64,000 bases of DNA from positions 3,212,001 to 3,276,000 of the forward strand of contig NZ_CP117834.1 in NCBI RefSeq assembly GCF_028735875.1, given 5' to 3'. Position 1 is the stretch's first letter. Each line of letters begins with the position of its first letter. This DNA comes from Shouchella hunanensis (GTDB lineage Bacteria > Bacillota > Bacilli > Bacillales > Bacillaceae_D). The position numbers and the translations under genes are program-made. Positions 48,200 through 56,287 of the stretch are shown piece by piece. Under the pieces are notes generated by a model. It saw only the letters and a list, made by a program, of their open reading frames with translations. It did not search any database and was not told the origin of the DNA.

Positions 48200-49397
48200 T
48201 TACAGTATTATTGGTGGCGGAATTGTAGGTCTCTCTGTCGCCTATGCACTACAACAAAAACAACCCGAAGCGCGCATTCAAATTATTGAAAAAGAAAGCG
48301 AAGTAGCTTGTCATCAAACAGGGAACAATAGTGGCGTTATTCACTCGGGTATTTATTACAAACCAGGTAGTTTTAAAGCGCGTTTTGCAAAAGCAGGCAG
48401 CGAATCGATGCGTAAGTTTTGTTTAGAGCATGATCTAGCGATTGATATTTGTGGAAAAGTTATTGTTGCAACGGAAGAAAAAGAACTTGAACATCTTCAT
48501 GCACTTTATCAAAGAGGGCTTGACAATGGTCTCCATGTTCAACTGTTAACAAAAGAAGAGTTAGTTGATATTGAACCTCATGTAAACGGCATAGCAGGAA
48601 TTCGCGTACCGACTGCCGGCATCGTTAATTACAAACAAGTGTCAGAAACGTTAGCGACACTGTTTATACGAGCAGGGGGTACACTAACCCTTGCTGAAGA
48701 GGTTCGATCCATCAAGGAGCATCACGATCAAGTGATTGTTCAAACAGATCAGAAAACGTACTATACTCAATACGTCATTAATTGTGCAGGGCTGCATAGT
48801 GATCGAATTGCCAATTTAGCTGGCTACCATTTAGACATGAAAATCATTCCGTTTCGTGGAGAATATTATAAATTAAAGCCAGAAAAACGGTATTTAGTGA
48901 ACCATTTGATTTACCCAGTGCCTGATCCAAACTTTCCTTTTTTAGGCGTACATTTCACTCGTATGATAAATGGAGAAGTAGATGCAGGACCCAATGCTGT
49001 CCTATCATTTAAGCGAGAAGGTTATAAGAAAACCGATTTAAATGTAAAAGATTTAGCAGAGACATTAGGTTATAGAGGGTTCTGGAAAATAGCGAGTAAA
49101 TACATGCAAAAAGGGATGGAAGAAATGCGTCGTTCCTATAGTAAGAAATTATTTGTAGCAAGCCTCCAAAAACTCATTCCGGCTGTGAAAGAAGACGACT
49201 TGATACCAGCTTCTAGTGGAGTACGTGCTCAAGGGTTAACGGTAAATGGAGAACTTGTGGATGATTTTCATATTGTTACAGGGAAGAGGAGTTTACACGT
49301 CTGTAATGCGCCTTCTCCAGCAGCGACTGCTGCACTAGAAATTGGGAAAGAAGTGAGCAAACGAATGGAGCGACTGGCACAAGTAAAAGTTCTTTAG
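48192..49397 (+). CDS. lhgO: L-2-hydroxyglutarate oxidase/dehydrogenase
   Basis: 401 aa. FAD fold DYSIIGGGIVGLSVAYALQ; the LhgO signature QTGNNSGVIHSGIYYKPGS; then VPTAGIVNYKQV and FRGEYYKL, SSGVRAQ near the C-terminus. It oxidises L-2-hydroxyglutarate to 2-oxoglutarate with FAD. Last gene of the operon, followed by a terminator at 49432-49458. The pairing with GlcD/GlcF suggests handling of both enantiomers or of two related acids. Confidence 0.88.
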   Translation: MFDYSIIGGGIVGLSVAYALQQKQPEARIQIIEKESEVACHQTGNNSGVIHSGIYYKPGSFKARFAKAGSESMRKFCLEHDLAIDICGKVIVATEEKELEHLHALYQRGLDNGLHVQLLTKEELVDIEPHVNGIAGIRVPTAGIVNYKQVSETLATLFIRAGGTLTLAEEVRSIKEHHDQVIVQTDQKTYYTQYVINCAGLHSDRIANLAGYHLDMKIIPFRGEYYKLKPEKRYLVNHLIYPVPDPNFPFLGVHFTRMINGEVDAGPNAVLSFKREGYKKTDLNVKDLAETLGYRGFWKIASKYMQKGMEEMRRSYSKKLFVASLQKLIPAVKEDDLIPASSGVRAQGLTVNGELVDDFHIVTGKRSLHVCNAPSPAATAALEIGKEVSKRMERLAQVKVL

Positions 49398-49431
49398 GGT
49401 GCACGAGTAGAAGAGTGGAGGAGATAATGAC

Positions 49432-49458
49432 GAAAAAGCCTACTAAATAGGCTTTTTC
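49432..49458 (+). terminator. Terminator of the 2-hydroxyacid operon
   Basis: GAAAAAGCCTA, 5-base loop, TAGGCTTTTTC; symmetric, so it may also serve the convergent thioesterase gene. Confidence 0.9.
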
Positions 49459-49488
49459 GCTGTGCACATTCTTGAAGAAAATCAGTTG

Positions 49489-49962
49489 TTACTTTTTCCT
49501 GCGAATGCCTATGAGGGTATTGGCGCCTTTTGGCCATTGGTCGAATGAAGCGTGTGGCATGTCGGCTAGCTTTTCTTCAACAATAGGCGGAAAGGGTGCT
49601 GGACGCCGCGTCTCATTGTCCATGCCCATGATCATTTGTTCACTTGTTGCAAGAAGCTGATTAGAATCATCCTTTAATTCAACCCAGAGATGGACACGCT
49701 TCACATCACGATCAAGAATGAGGATGGATGCTTTAAGAGGTGCCCCCTTATGAGCTTCTGCCAAGTATTTAATGTGATTTTCCAATGTGAAAATGGTGTA
49801 TTGATGTTGTTGACGTCCTTTATCACCTAGTTCAATGTGTTCCATAAATGCTTCTACCGCACTACTAAAAACACGTGCATATTCCGCATCATTCATATGG
49901 CCGTTATAATCTACCCACTCAGGCAACACGCTACCTGTCCACAGTGTCAATGTTTCGTTCAT
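49489..49962 (-). CDS. cdhB: Betainyl-CoA thioesterase-like hotdog protein
   Basis: 157 aa from ATG 49960-49962 (AAAGGGT upstream). Hotdog fold: VDYNGHMNDAEYARVFSSAVEAF is the 4HBT-type active-site helix with Asp and His-Met-Asn; NHIKYLAEAHKGAPL follows. Directly after carnitine dehydrogenase (32-base overlap) it is the expected enzyme that frees glycine betaine from betainyl-CoA. In some bacteria it is fused to the dehydrogenase; here it is separate. Confidence 0.82.
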   Translation of the reverse strand: MNETLTLWTGSVLPEWVDYNGHMNDAEYARVFSSAVEAFMEHIELGDKGRQQHQYTIFTLENHIKYLAEAHKGAPLKASILILDRDVKRVHLWVELKDDSNQLLATSEQMIMGMDNETRRPAPFPPIVEEKLADMPHASFDQWPKGANTLIGIRRKK

Positions 49963-50917
49963 AAGCAAGTACCCTTTCTGACGGCCAAAAGCCTTCTTCT
50001 TCTAGTAAGTCCATTAGTTTAATTAAAAATCGATCTCGACGATGTTCCATATCTGCAATGGGAATTTCTCCACACTGAGCCGATGTACCATCAATGACTT
50101 TTTTCTTTAAATCTTCTGTTAGCTCTGGCGCGATCAGACGAGTCCATGGCAACTTAAGCGCTGGGCCAAACTGTTCTAGCATATGTTTCATACCTTCATT
50201 TCCACCAGCAAGGTGCAATGTGAGGAACGGTCCCATTAATGCCCAACGTAAACCAGGACCATACACAATCGCTTTATCAACTTCTTCTGTCGTGGCAACA
50301 CCGTCGTTCACAATATGCAGCGCCTCTCTCCATAAGGCTTCCATTAAACGATCACCGATATGTCCATCAATTTCTCCTGACATGACAAGCGGCTTCATGT
50401 TTAATTGATCATATATCTGTTGTGCTTTATTGATTGTTTCCGTTGCTGTTTGTTTTCCTCCGGCAATTTCTACAAGCGGAATGAGGTAAACAGGATTAAA
50501 AGGGTGAGCCACAATAACCCTTTCAGGATGCTTAACGCATGCCTCCTGCAAAACAGACGGCATGTAACCAGATGTAGAGGAAGCAATAATGGCATCCGGC
50601 TTCGCATAATGATCAATGGACGCAAGCACTTGTTTTTTTAACTTTTCACGTTCTGGTACGTTTTCTTGAATCAAATCTGCATGGGCCACGGCATCTTCTA
50701 GAGTTTGCACAAATGTTAGGTTGTCTTTAGCGGCGTTTTCATCTATACCATACTGGATTAATGTTGACCAACTATCATCCAGCATTCGTCTTGTATTTGC
50801 TTCGGCTTCTGGAGCTGGGTCATAAGCGAGCACACGGTGTCCGTTCGCGATAAACCGAGCAATCCATCCATTACCAATGACACCTGTACCAATAACAGCC
50901 ATCGTTCGTTGTGACAT
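49931..50917 (-). CDS. lcdH: L-carnitine 3-dehydrogenase
   Basis: 328 aa from ATG 50915-50917 (AAAGGAGG 10 bases upstream). 3-hydroxyacyl-CoA dehydrogenase fold: NAD motif VIGTGVIGNGWIARFIANGH, then VPEREKLKKQV, VAHPFNPVYLIPLVEI (catalytic His) and GPGLRWALMGPFLTLHLAGG, typical of carnitine dehydrogenases. It oxidises L-carnitine to 3-dehydrocarnitine. Second of three pathway genes on this strand. Confidence 0.9.
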   Translation of the reverse strand: MSQRTMAVIGTGVIGNGWIARFIANGHRVLAYDPAPEAEANTRRMLDDSWSTLIQYGIDENAAKDNLTFVQTLEDAVAHADLIQENVPEREKLKKQVLASIDHYAKPDAIIASSTSGYMPSVLQEACVKHPERVIVAHPFNPVYLIPLVEIAGGKQTATETINKAQQIYDQLNMKPLVMSGEIDGHIGDRLMEALWREALHIVNDGVATTEEVDKAIVYGPGLRWALMGPFLTLHLAGGNEGMKHMLEQFGPALKLPWTRLIAPELTEDLKKKVIDGTSAQCGEIPIADMEHRRDRFLIKLMDLLEEEGFWPSERVLAYERNIDTVDR

Positions 50918-50933
50918 TTGAATCAAACCTCCT

Positions 50934-51818
50934 TTAGTTTACTCGTTTCGTTAATCCTAAATAGTTTCGAGCTTCATCTGGTGTTGCAGGTTCTAAGTTT
51001 TCTTTCTGAAGCGCATGAACGGCTTTATCGACGAGTTGTTCATTTGTACCAAGTACACCTTTTTCTAAATAAAGGTTATCTTCTAAACCGACTCGAACAT
51101 TGCCACCTAATTTGGCTGCTTCTATTAAAATTGGAAGCTGTTTTCGACCGATTCCGAAAGCAGACCATGTAGCGCCTTCCACAATTCGACCGCGCATATA
51201 CTCAATTGTTTCTCGATCTGCATCTGCCCCCCAAGGAATGCCAAGGCAAAATTGATACATTGGTGTTCCTTCAATGTAACCGTCTGCGATTAATTGATTG
51301 GCTAGACGAATATGACCTGTATCAAACACTTCTAACTCTGGCTTTACACCACTCGCTTTAATCAGTAAGGCATGTTCACGTAGCCAAGATTCAGGGCCAA
51401 GATAGACTTGATCACCAAAGTTTAAACTACCACAGTCTAAGGTACATAATTCTGGAAGTAATTCGCCAACCGGTTCATGTCGTTCGAGAGGGGTTTGAAT
51501 GTCTGTGCCTGGCCCTCCGCGAGTTGGATCCTCTAAATTAGGGACAAAATCACCGCCACCACCGGCAGTAATATTAATAATGACATCGGTATCAGCCTCT
51601 CTTATTCGTTGCACGGTTTCGCGGAAAAGAGCAACATCGTGGCTAAGCTTTCCTGTTTTAGGGTCACGAACATGAATATGAGCAATGGCAGCACCTGCTT
51701 TTGCAGATTCAATCGCAGATGCCGCGATTTCTTTCGGTGTAATCGGAACATGAGTGCTTTTTTTCGTTGTATCGCCAGCGCCTGTTAATGCTGCAGTAAT
51801 AATACGTTTAGTTGTCAT
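50934..51818 (-). CDS. cdhC: BKACE-family 3-dehydrocarnitine cleavage enzyme
   Basis: 294 aa from ATG 51816-51818 (AAGGAGG upstream; the frame is open 37 codons further into the regulator gene). DUF849/BKACE fold with metal-site motifs AAIAHIHVRDP (His-x-His), CGSLNFGD, ELEVFDTGH, and VRVGLEDNLY (Glu). With acetyl-CoA it turns 3-dehydrocarnitine into betainyl-CoA and acetoacetate. 16-base gap to lcdH; 11-base overlap with the regulator gene. Confidence 0.88.
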   Translation of the reverse strand: MTTKRIITAALTGAGDTTKKSTHVPITPKEIAASAIESAKAGAAIAHIHVRDPKTGKLSHDVALFRETVQRIREADTDVIINITAGGGGDFVPNLEDPTRGGPGTDIQTPLERHEPVGELLPELCTLDCGSLNFGDQVYLGPESWLREHALLIKASGVKPELEVFDTGHIRLANQLIADGYIEGTPMYQFCLGIPWGADADRETIEYMRGRIVEGATWSAFGIGRKQLPILIEAAKLGGNVRVGLEDNLYLEKGVLGTNEQLVDKAVHALQKENLEPATPDEARNYLGLTKRVN

Positions 51819-52395
51819 CGTTTTTCGCCTCCTTGGAGTGTGGGTGAATCGGTACATATTGGAAAATTTCACCAGTTTCAAAACAGTCAACAAGACGGTC
51901 AATCCAATTATAATAATTCGTCCAGTCATCTAGTTCTTTTTCCATCATTTGATGCTTTTTAAGGATATCGGCTGAAGCGTGCTGTTCTATGTCTTCTTCG
52001 ATCGTACTTAATTTGTCCCGCAAGCGCCGTTCAAGCGCCATATTTCGTGTAATAACTTCTTTCCAACTAGTGGTGAAAAGAGAGATAAATGTTTGTACAT
52101 AATCACTTTCCACATTGTAATACTCTTTACGGCTTCCTTTTACAAATTCCTTTTCAGCAATGTTTAATGAGATCATTTGACGCATCACTTGACTCATTCT
52201 GGTTTTGCTCATCCCTGTTTTTGCAGCTAATTCATCAAGCGTCATTGCCTGCCGATTCATGTAAATAATGCCGAGTAATCGACCAACGGTAGATGAAACG
52301 CCAAAGGTTTCCATGTTATTGGCAACACGATCAGAAATTAAATCTTCACACGCTTGCAGTTCATTAAGAAGCTCTTGATCTTTAGACTCTGACAC
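51808..52395 (-). CDS. GbsR/OpcR-type transcriptional regulator
   Basis: 195 aa from GTG 52393-52395 (GGGAGG upstream). MarR-like winged HTH (MTLDELAAKTGMSKTRMSQVMRQM), then a helical tail, the GbsR/OpcR plan of choline- and osmolyte-responsive repressors in Bacillus. It heads the carnitine pathway operon and faces the opuC operon across 251 bases, so it could control both; the effector (choline, carnitine or betaine) is unknown. Confidence 0.85.
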   Translation of the reverse strand: MSESKDQELLNELQACEDLISDRVANNMETFGVSSTVGRLLGIIYMNRQAMTLDELAAKTGMSKTRMSQVMRQMISLNIAEKEFVKGSRKEYYNVESDYVQTFISLFTTSWKEVITRNMALERRLRDKLSTIEEDIEQHASADILKKHQMMEKELDDWTNYYNWIDRLVDCFETGEIFQYVPIHPHSKEAKNDDN

Positions 52396-52508
52396 AGCCT
52401 AACCTCCCTCTATCAAATCAGATACAACTGTACCATAGACAAACAAAAAGTTAAAAAGACAAGCAATGGAGCATTCGGGAGAAAAAACGAGTTATTGTAA
52501 GATAGACC

Positions 52509-52554
52509 ACAGCGTAAACTTTGTACAATTTAAATTGCACAAAGTTTACGCTGT
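52509..52554. repeat. 46-bp near-perfect palindrome between the regulator and opuC operons
   Basis: Two 23-base arms with no loop and a single mismatched pair (52525/52538). The core is CAATTTAAATTG; the outer arms start ACAGCGTAAACTTTGT. On the plus strand it ends in TTTTT like a terminator, yet no gene ends here: both flanking genes point away from it. An operator or attenuator is possible. Confidence 0.75.
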
Positions 52555-52596
52555 TTTTCTCTATTATGGGATTTTATTTTTCAATTGTACCTTGCC

Positions 52597-52602
52597 TATA
52601 AT
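52597..52602 (+). promoter_or_regulatory. -10 element of the opuC operon
   Basis: TATAAT 45 bases before the opuCA start. The -35 region (52574-52579, TTATTT) is poor, which suggests that a regulator matters. Confidence 0.5.
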
Positions 52603-52646
52603 TTAGAAGCGCGCAAGTAGAGCGGAAATAGATGGAGGTATGGAAC

Positions 52647-53813
52647 GTGTTAGAATTCAAAAACGTTGTTAAGAAATATAGCGATAATGGGAAACCTGCT
52701 GTAAAAAACATGAATTTAAAAGTAGAAAAAGGCGAGTTTGTTGTATTTATTGGGCCGAGTGGGTGCGGTAAAACCACGACAATGAAAATGATTAATCGGC
52801 TACAAGAGCCATCTGAAGGCAAGATCTTTTTAAATGGAAAGAATGTGCTAGATCAAGATCCGGTAAATCTGCGTCGTTCAATTGGATATGTCATTCAACA
52901 GATTGGTCTCATTCCTCATATGACAGTAGGCGAGAATATTTCCCTAGTTGGTTCTCTATTAAAATGGGATAAAAAACGTCAACAAGAGCGAGCAGAAGAG
53001 CTAATTAAAATCGTTGACTTGCCAGAAAGCTTTTTGCAGCGCTATCCCCATGAGCTTAGTGGAGGACAGCAGCAGCGAATTGGTGTTTTACGAGCGTTAG
53101 CTGTGGATCCTCCGCTCATTTTGATGGACGAGCCATTTGGCGCACTTGATCCTATTACAAGAGATGCACTACAAGATGAATTTAAAAAGCTACAGAAAGA
53201 AATGGATAAAACGATCGTTTTTGTTACCCACGATATGGACGAAGCGATTAAGCTCGCTGACAAAATTGTGATAATGAATCAAGGAGAAATTGTTCAAGTT
53301 GGAACACCGGACGACATTTTAAGAAATCCAGTGAATCAATTTGTTGAAGACTTTATTGGTAAAGATCGTTTACTACAGAGTCGACCCGATGTAACTAGAG
53401 TAGAACAAATTATTAATGAACATCCAGTTACGGTAACAGAAGATACAACACTGAAGGATGCCATTCAAAAAATGCGTGAGTCACGAGTTGATTCGGTATT
53501 AGTTGTTGACGGTTCCTACCGTTTAAAAGGCTATGTGGATATTGAGATGATTGACGCGAGCTTTAGAAAGAAAACATACGTATCAGAGGCAATGGAAAGT
53601 GACATCTATTCGGTGATGAAAGGTAGCTTACTGCGTGACACGATGCGGAGAATGCTACGCCGCGGGAGCAAATATGTACCGGTAGTAGCAGAAGACCAGA
53701 CTTTAGTTGGCATTGTTACACGCGCTACACTAGCAGATATGGTCTATGACACGATTTGGGGTGAAGGTTCGAATTTAGACACATCACCAGATCACACTGA
53801 AACCGTACTTTAA
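52647..53813 (+). CDS. opuCA: Osmoprotectant (carnitine/choline/betaine) ABC transporter ATPase
   Basis: 388 aa from GTG 52647 (GGAGG 10 bases upstream). Walker A GPSGCGKTTT, signature LSGGQQQRIG, Walker B LILMDEPFGALD, His switch FVTHDMDEA. The C-terminal third is a CBS pair (about residues 255-370), the OpuC/OpuB type, a site for c-di-AMP control in related species. First of four genes opuCA-CB-CC-CD, divergent from carnitine conversion genes. Confidence 0.93.
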   Translation: MLEFKNVVKKYSDNGKPAVKNMNLKVEKGEFVVFIGPSGCGKTTTMKMINRLQEPSEGKIFLNGKNVLDQDPVNLRRSIGYVIQQIGLIPHMTVGENISLVGSLLKWDKKRQQERAEELIKIVDLPESFLQRYPHELSGGQQQRIGVLRALAVDPPLILMDEPFGALDPITRDALQDEFKKLQKEMDKTIVFVTHDMDEAIKLADKIVIMNQGEIVQVGTPDDILRNPVNQFVEDFIGKDRLLQSRPDVTRVEQIINEHPVTVTEDTTLKDAIQKMRESRVDSVLVVDGSYRLKGYVDIEMIDASFRKKTYVSEAMESDIYSVMKGSLLRDTMRRMLRRGSKYVPVVAEDQTLVGIVTRATLADMVYDTIWGEGSNLDTSPDHTETVL

Positions 53814-53830
53814 GGGAGGCAGAAAAGAAC

Positions 53831-54484
53831 ATGATTGACGCAATCACATCCACCCTGTCTTCTTACGGTTGGGAATTACTTGAGAAAACAGGTGAACATC
53901 TTTATATTTCATTTTTCGCGATTCTATTAGGCGTTATGGCTGCAGTGCCAGCTGGAGTTTTGTTAACGCGAGTTCCTAAGGTAGCAGATCGAATCATTTC
54001 GTTTGTCGGGATTTTACAGACGATTCCTAGTTTGGCTATTTTAGCTTTCCTCATGCCTTTTCTTGGCGTCGGAACAGCACCTGCTATTGTCGCTTTATTT
54101 ATATACTCTGTTTTGCCAATCTTACGGAATACGTATACTGGCGTGAAAGAGGTTGATTCAAAGCTAGTAGAGGCTGGAAGAGGGATGGGAATGAACAACT
54201 TGGAGCTAATACGGAAAATTGAACTTCCAATTGCTCTACCTGTCATTATGTCTGGAATCCGTTTTGCAACAGTTTATTTAATTGGTTGGGCAACGTTAGC
54301 GGCCTTTATTGGTGGTGGCGGATTAGGTGATTTAATTTTTGACGGCTTAAACCTTTACAAACCTGAACTTATTATTTTAGGAACGGTTCCTGCAACGATT
54401 TTAGCATTGCTTGCCAGCTGGGGACTGTCAGCTTTAGAAAAGAAATTAACACCAAAAGCATATCGAGAAAAAGAAACTGCTTGA
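53831..54484 (+). CDS. opuCB: Osmoprotectant ABC transporter permease
   Basis: 217 aa, about five membrane segments, with the EAA-like loop VEAGRGMGMNNLELIRKIELPIALP. The OpuBB/OpuCB type: GILQTIPSLAILAFLMPFLGVGTAPAI near the N-terminus. GGGAGG precedes the ATG. It overlaps the TTG-initiated open frame of the binding protein by 4 bases, but the preferred start there lies 15 bases further on. Confidence 0.92.
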   Translation: MIDAITSTLSSYGWELLEKTGEHLYISFFAILLGVMAAVPAGVLLTRVPKVADRIISFVGILQTIPSLAILAFLMPFLGVGTAPAIVALFIYSVLPILRNTYTGVKEVDSKLVEAGRGMGMNNLELIRKIELPIALPVIMSGIRFATVYLIGWATLAAFIGGGGLGDLIFDGLNLYKPELIILGTVPATILALLASWGLSALEKKLTPKAYREKETA

Positions 54485-54498
54485 AAGGAGAACGCAAG

Positions 54499-55422
54499 AT
54501 GAAGAAGCATAGAATCTCTCTGTTCCTTGCCTCATTGCTTGTCTTTTCAGGTTGTTCCTTACCAGGATTAAGTGGACCTTCTGAAAATACGATACGCATT
54601 GGAACAATAAACACAGTGGAATCAGAAATATGGGGGCATGTTGTCTCACAGATGATTGAGCACTACACCGATTTAGAAACAGAATTGATTACAAACTTAG
54701 GATCATCCATTGTGCAACACCAAGCAATGCTACAAGAGGAAGTGGATATTACGGCAACACGCTATACAGGGACAGATATAGCTGGTGCGCTTAACATGCC
54801 AGATATTACAGATCCGGATGAAGCAATGGAAATTGTCCAAAGAGAATTCCAGGAACAATTTAACCAAACGTGGGGCGACTCCTATGGTTTTGAAAATAGC
54901 TATACTATTTCCATAACTGGTGATTTTGCAGAAGAGCATGGCATTGAGCATGTAGAAGATTTACGACCATTTGCAGCGGAAATGAATTTCGGTGTTGACA
55001 ACTCATGGGTGAATCGTCAAGGAGATGGCTACCAAGCTTTTACCGAAACTCATTTTGAATTTGGGAATGTGTATCCAATGTCAGTAGGGCTCGTTTATGA
55101 TGCAGCTGCATCAGGGAACATGGATGCCGTCCTTGCGTATTCTTCTGATGGACGAATTGCGGCTTACGATTTGGTGGTATTAGAAGATGATTTTTTCCCA
55201 CCGTATGATGCATCCCCTGTTATTCGTAATGAAGTCATAGAGGAACATCCTGAATTAATGGCGATCTTGGACAAGTTAGCAAACATTGTGACAACGGAAG
55301 ATATGCAGGAAATGAACTATTTAGCTGATGTTGAACTAATAGGCCCTGCAACGATTGCGAAGGATTTATTAGAGGAAAACAATTATTACGAAGACAAAGT
55401 GGTTGAAGAGGAGGGGGCGTAA
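54499..55422 (+). CDS. opuCC: Osmoprotectant-binding lipoprotein
   Basis: 307 aa from ATG 54499 (AAAGGAG 9 bases upstream). Signal peptide with lipobox LLVFSGC (Cys about residue 17). OpuAC-type binding domain: IRIGTINTVESEIWGHVVSQ, VDITATRYTGTDIAGAL, VLAYSSDGRIAAYDL. Acidic surface, as common for exported proteins of alkaliphiles. The ligand set (carnitine, choline, betaine, ectoine) cannot be told from sequence. Confidence 0.92.
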   Translation: MKKHRISLFLASLLVFSGCSLPGLSGPSENTIRIGTINTVESEIWGHVVSQMIEHYTDLETELITNLGSSIVQHQAMLQEEVDITATRYTGTDIAGALNMPDITDPDEAMEIVQREFQEQFNQTWGDSYGFENSYTISITGDFAEEHGIEHVEDLRPFAAEMNFGVDNSWVNRQGDGYQAFTETHFEFGNVYPMSVGLVYDAAASGNMDAVLAYSSDGRIAAYDLVVLEDDFFPPYDASPVIRNEVIEEHPELMAILDKLANIVTTEDMQEMNYLADVELIGPATIAKDLLEENNYYEDKVVEEEGA

Positions 55423-56075
55423 TGGCGTTTATTGATCAATTGGTTACGTATATTTCTCAAAATGGCTTTTATATTTGGGAGGAATTTTATCGTCACTTCT
55501 TAATGGCTGCTTATGGCGTTTTGTTTGCTGCGATAGTAGCAATACCAATCGGCATTCTGATTGCGAAGTATGGAAGGATTAGCGGCTGGGTGCTTTCGTT
55601 TGGTAGTATTATTCAAACGATACCAGTACTAGGCTTTATGGCTATTACAATGGTGGTCATGGGTCTTGGAACAACGACAGTGATTACAACCGTATTCTTT
55701 TATTCGTTGTTACCTATTATCCAAAATACGTATGTCGGGATTAGAGGGGTAGACAAAAGTGTTATTGAAGCCGCTTATGCATCTGGAATGACCAAATTTC
55801 AATTACTAGGAAAAGTGGAATTTCCTCTTGCTATCAGTGTCATTATGGCTGGAATTCGAACCGCACTTGTAATTGGCATTGGCATTGTAGCAGTCGGAAC
55901 ATTCGTAGGTGCAGGGGGGCTTGGAGCTATTATTGTTCGTGGAACAAATGCTACTGATGGAACAGCTATTATTCTTGCAGGCGCCATCCCGACAGCTGTA
56001 ATGGCGATATTGGCCGACATTGTTTTAGGTTCAATTGAGCGACGCTTAAATCCTGCAAATCGATCATCCACATAA
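55422..56075 (+). CDS. opuCD: Osmoprotectant ABC transporter permease, second copy
   Basis: 217 aa; similar in length and plan to opuCB, with the loop VIEAAYASGMTKFQLLGKVEFPLAIS and the segment GSIIQTIPVLGFMAITMVVMGLG. The ATG shares one base with the opuCC stop (TAATG), so the two are coupled. A strong terminator follows 1 base after the stop. Confidence 0.92.
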   Translation: MAFIDQLVTYISQNGFYIWEEFYRHFLMAAYGVLFAAIVAIPIGILIAKYGRISGWVLSFGSIIQTIPVLGFMAITMVVMGLGTTTVITTVFFYSLLPIIQNTYVGIRGVDKSVIEAAYASGMTKFQLLGKVEFPLAISVIMAGIRTALVIGIGIVAVGTFVGAGGLGAIIVRGTNATDGTAIILAGAIPTAVMAILADIVLGSIERRLNPANRSST

Positions 56076-56076
56076 C

Positions 56077-56116
56077 AAAAAAGAGAACGACCCAATTAGC
56101 GGGTGGTTCTCTTTTT
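56077..56116 (+). terminator. Terminator of the opuC operon
   Basis: AAAAAAGAGAAC-ACCC pairs with GGGT-GTTCTCTTTTT around a 7-base loop. Confidence 0.92.
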
Positions 56117-56161
56117 CTCGTTAGATAGAAATAGGAATTTGGAAGGATATTCAAAAATATA

Positions 56162-56190
56162 TTGATAATGAGAATCATTTTCATTATAAT
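56162..56190 (+). promoter_or_regulatory. Iron-regulated promoter of the petrobactin operon (Fur box in the spacer)
   Basis: TTGATA (56162-56167), 17 bases, TATAAT (56185-56190). TGATAATGAGAATCATTTTC from 56163 fits the 19-base Fur consensus (GATAATGATAATCATTATC) at 17 of 19 positions and fills the space between -35 and -10, so Fur binding would block RNA polymerase. Confidence 0.88.
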
Positions 56191-56239
56191 AGAGCTATAT
56201 AGATCGCGCGAACAACCATGTGCGATCGCTATTTTTGAG

Positions 56240-56266
56240 ATTAATTGAGAATGGATTTCAATTAAT
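56240..56266 (+). promoter_or_regulatory. Leader inverted repeat before asbA
   Basis: ATTAATTGA / TCAATTAAT with 9 bases between, ending 6 bases before the SD. It includes a weak second Fur-like half site (TTGAGAAT). Role unknown. Confidence 0.35.
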
Positions 56267-56287
56267 TATGAGAGGAAGGAAAGATTC

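Noticed and set aside
49427-49450. Seven-codon frame (MTKKPTK) with a strong SD (GTGGAGGAG) after lhgO
   Set aside because: It lies within the terminator stem and is too short to judge; probably the relic of a former gene start rather than a working peptide.
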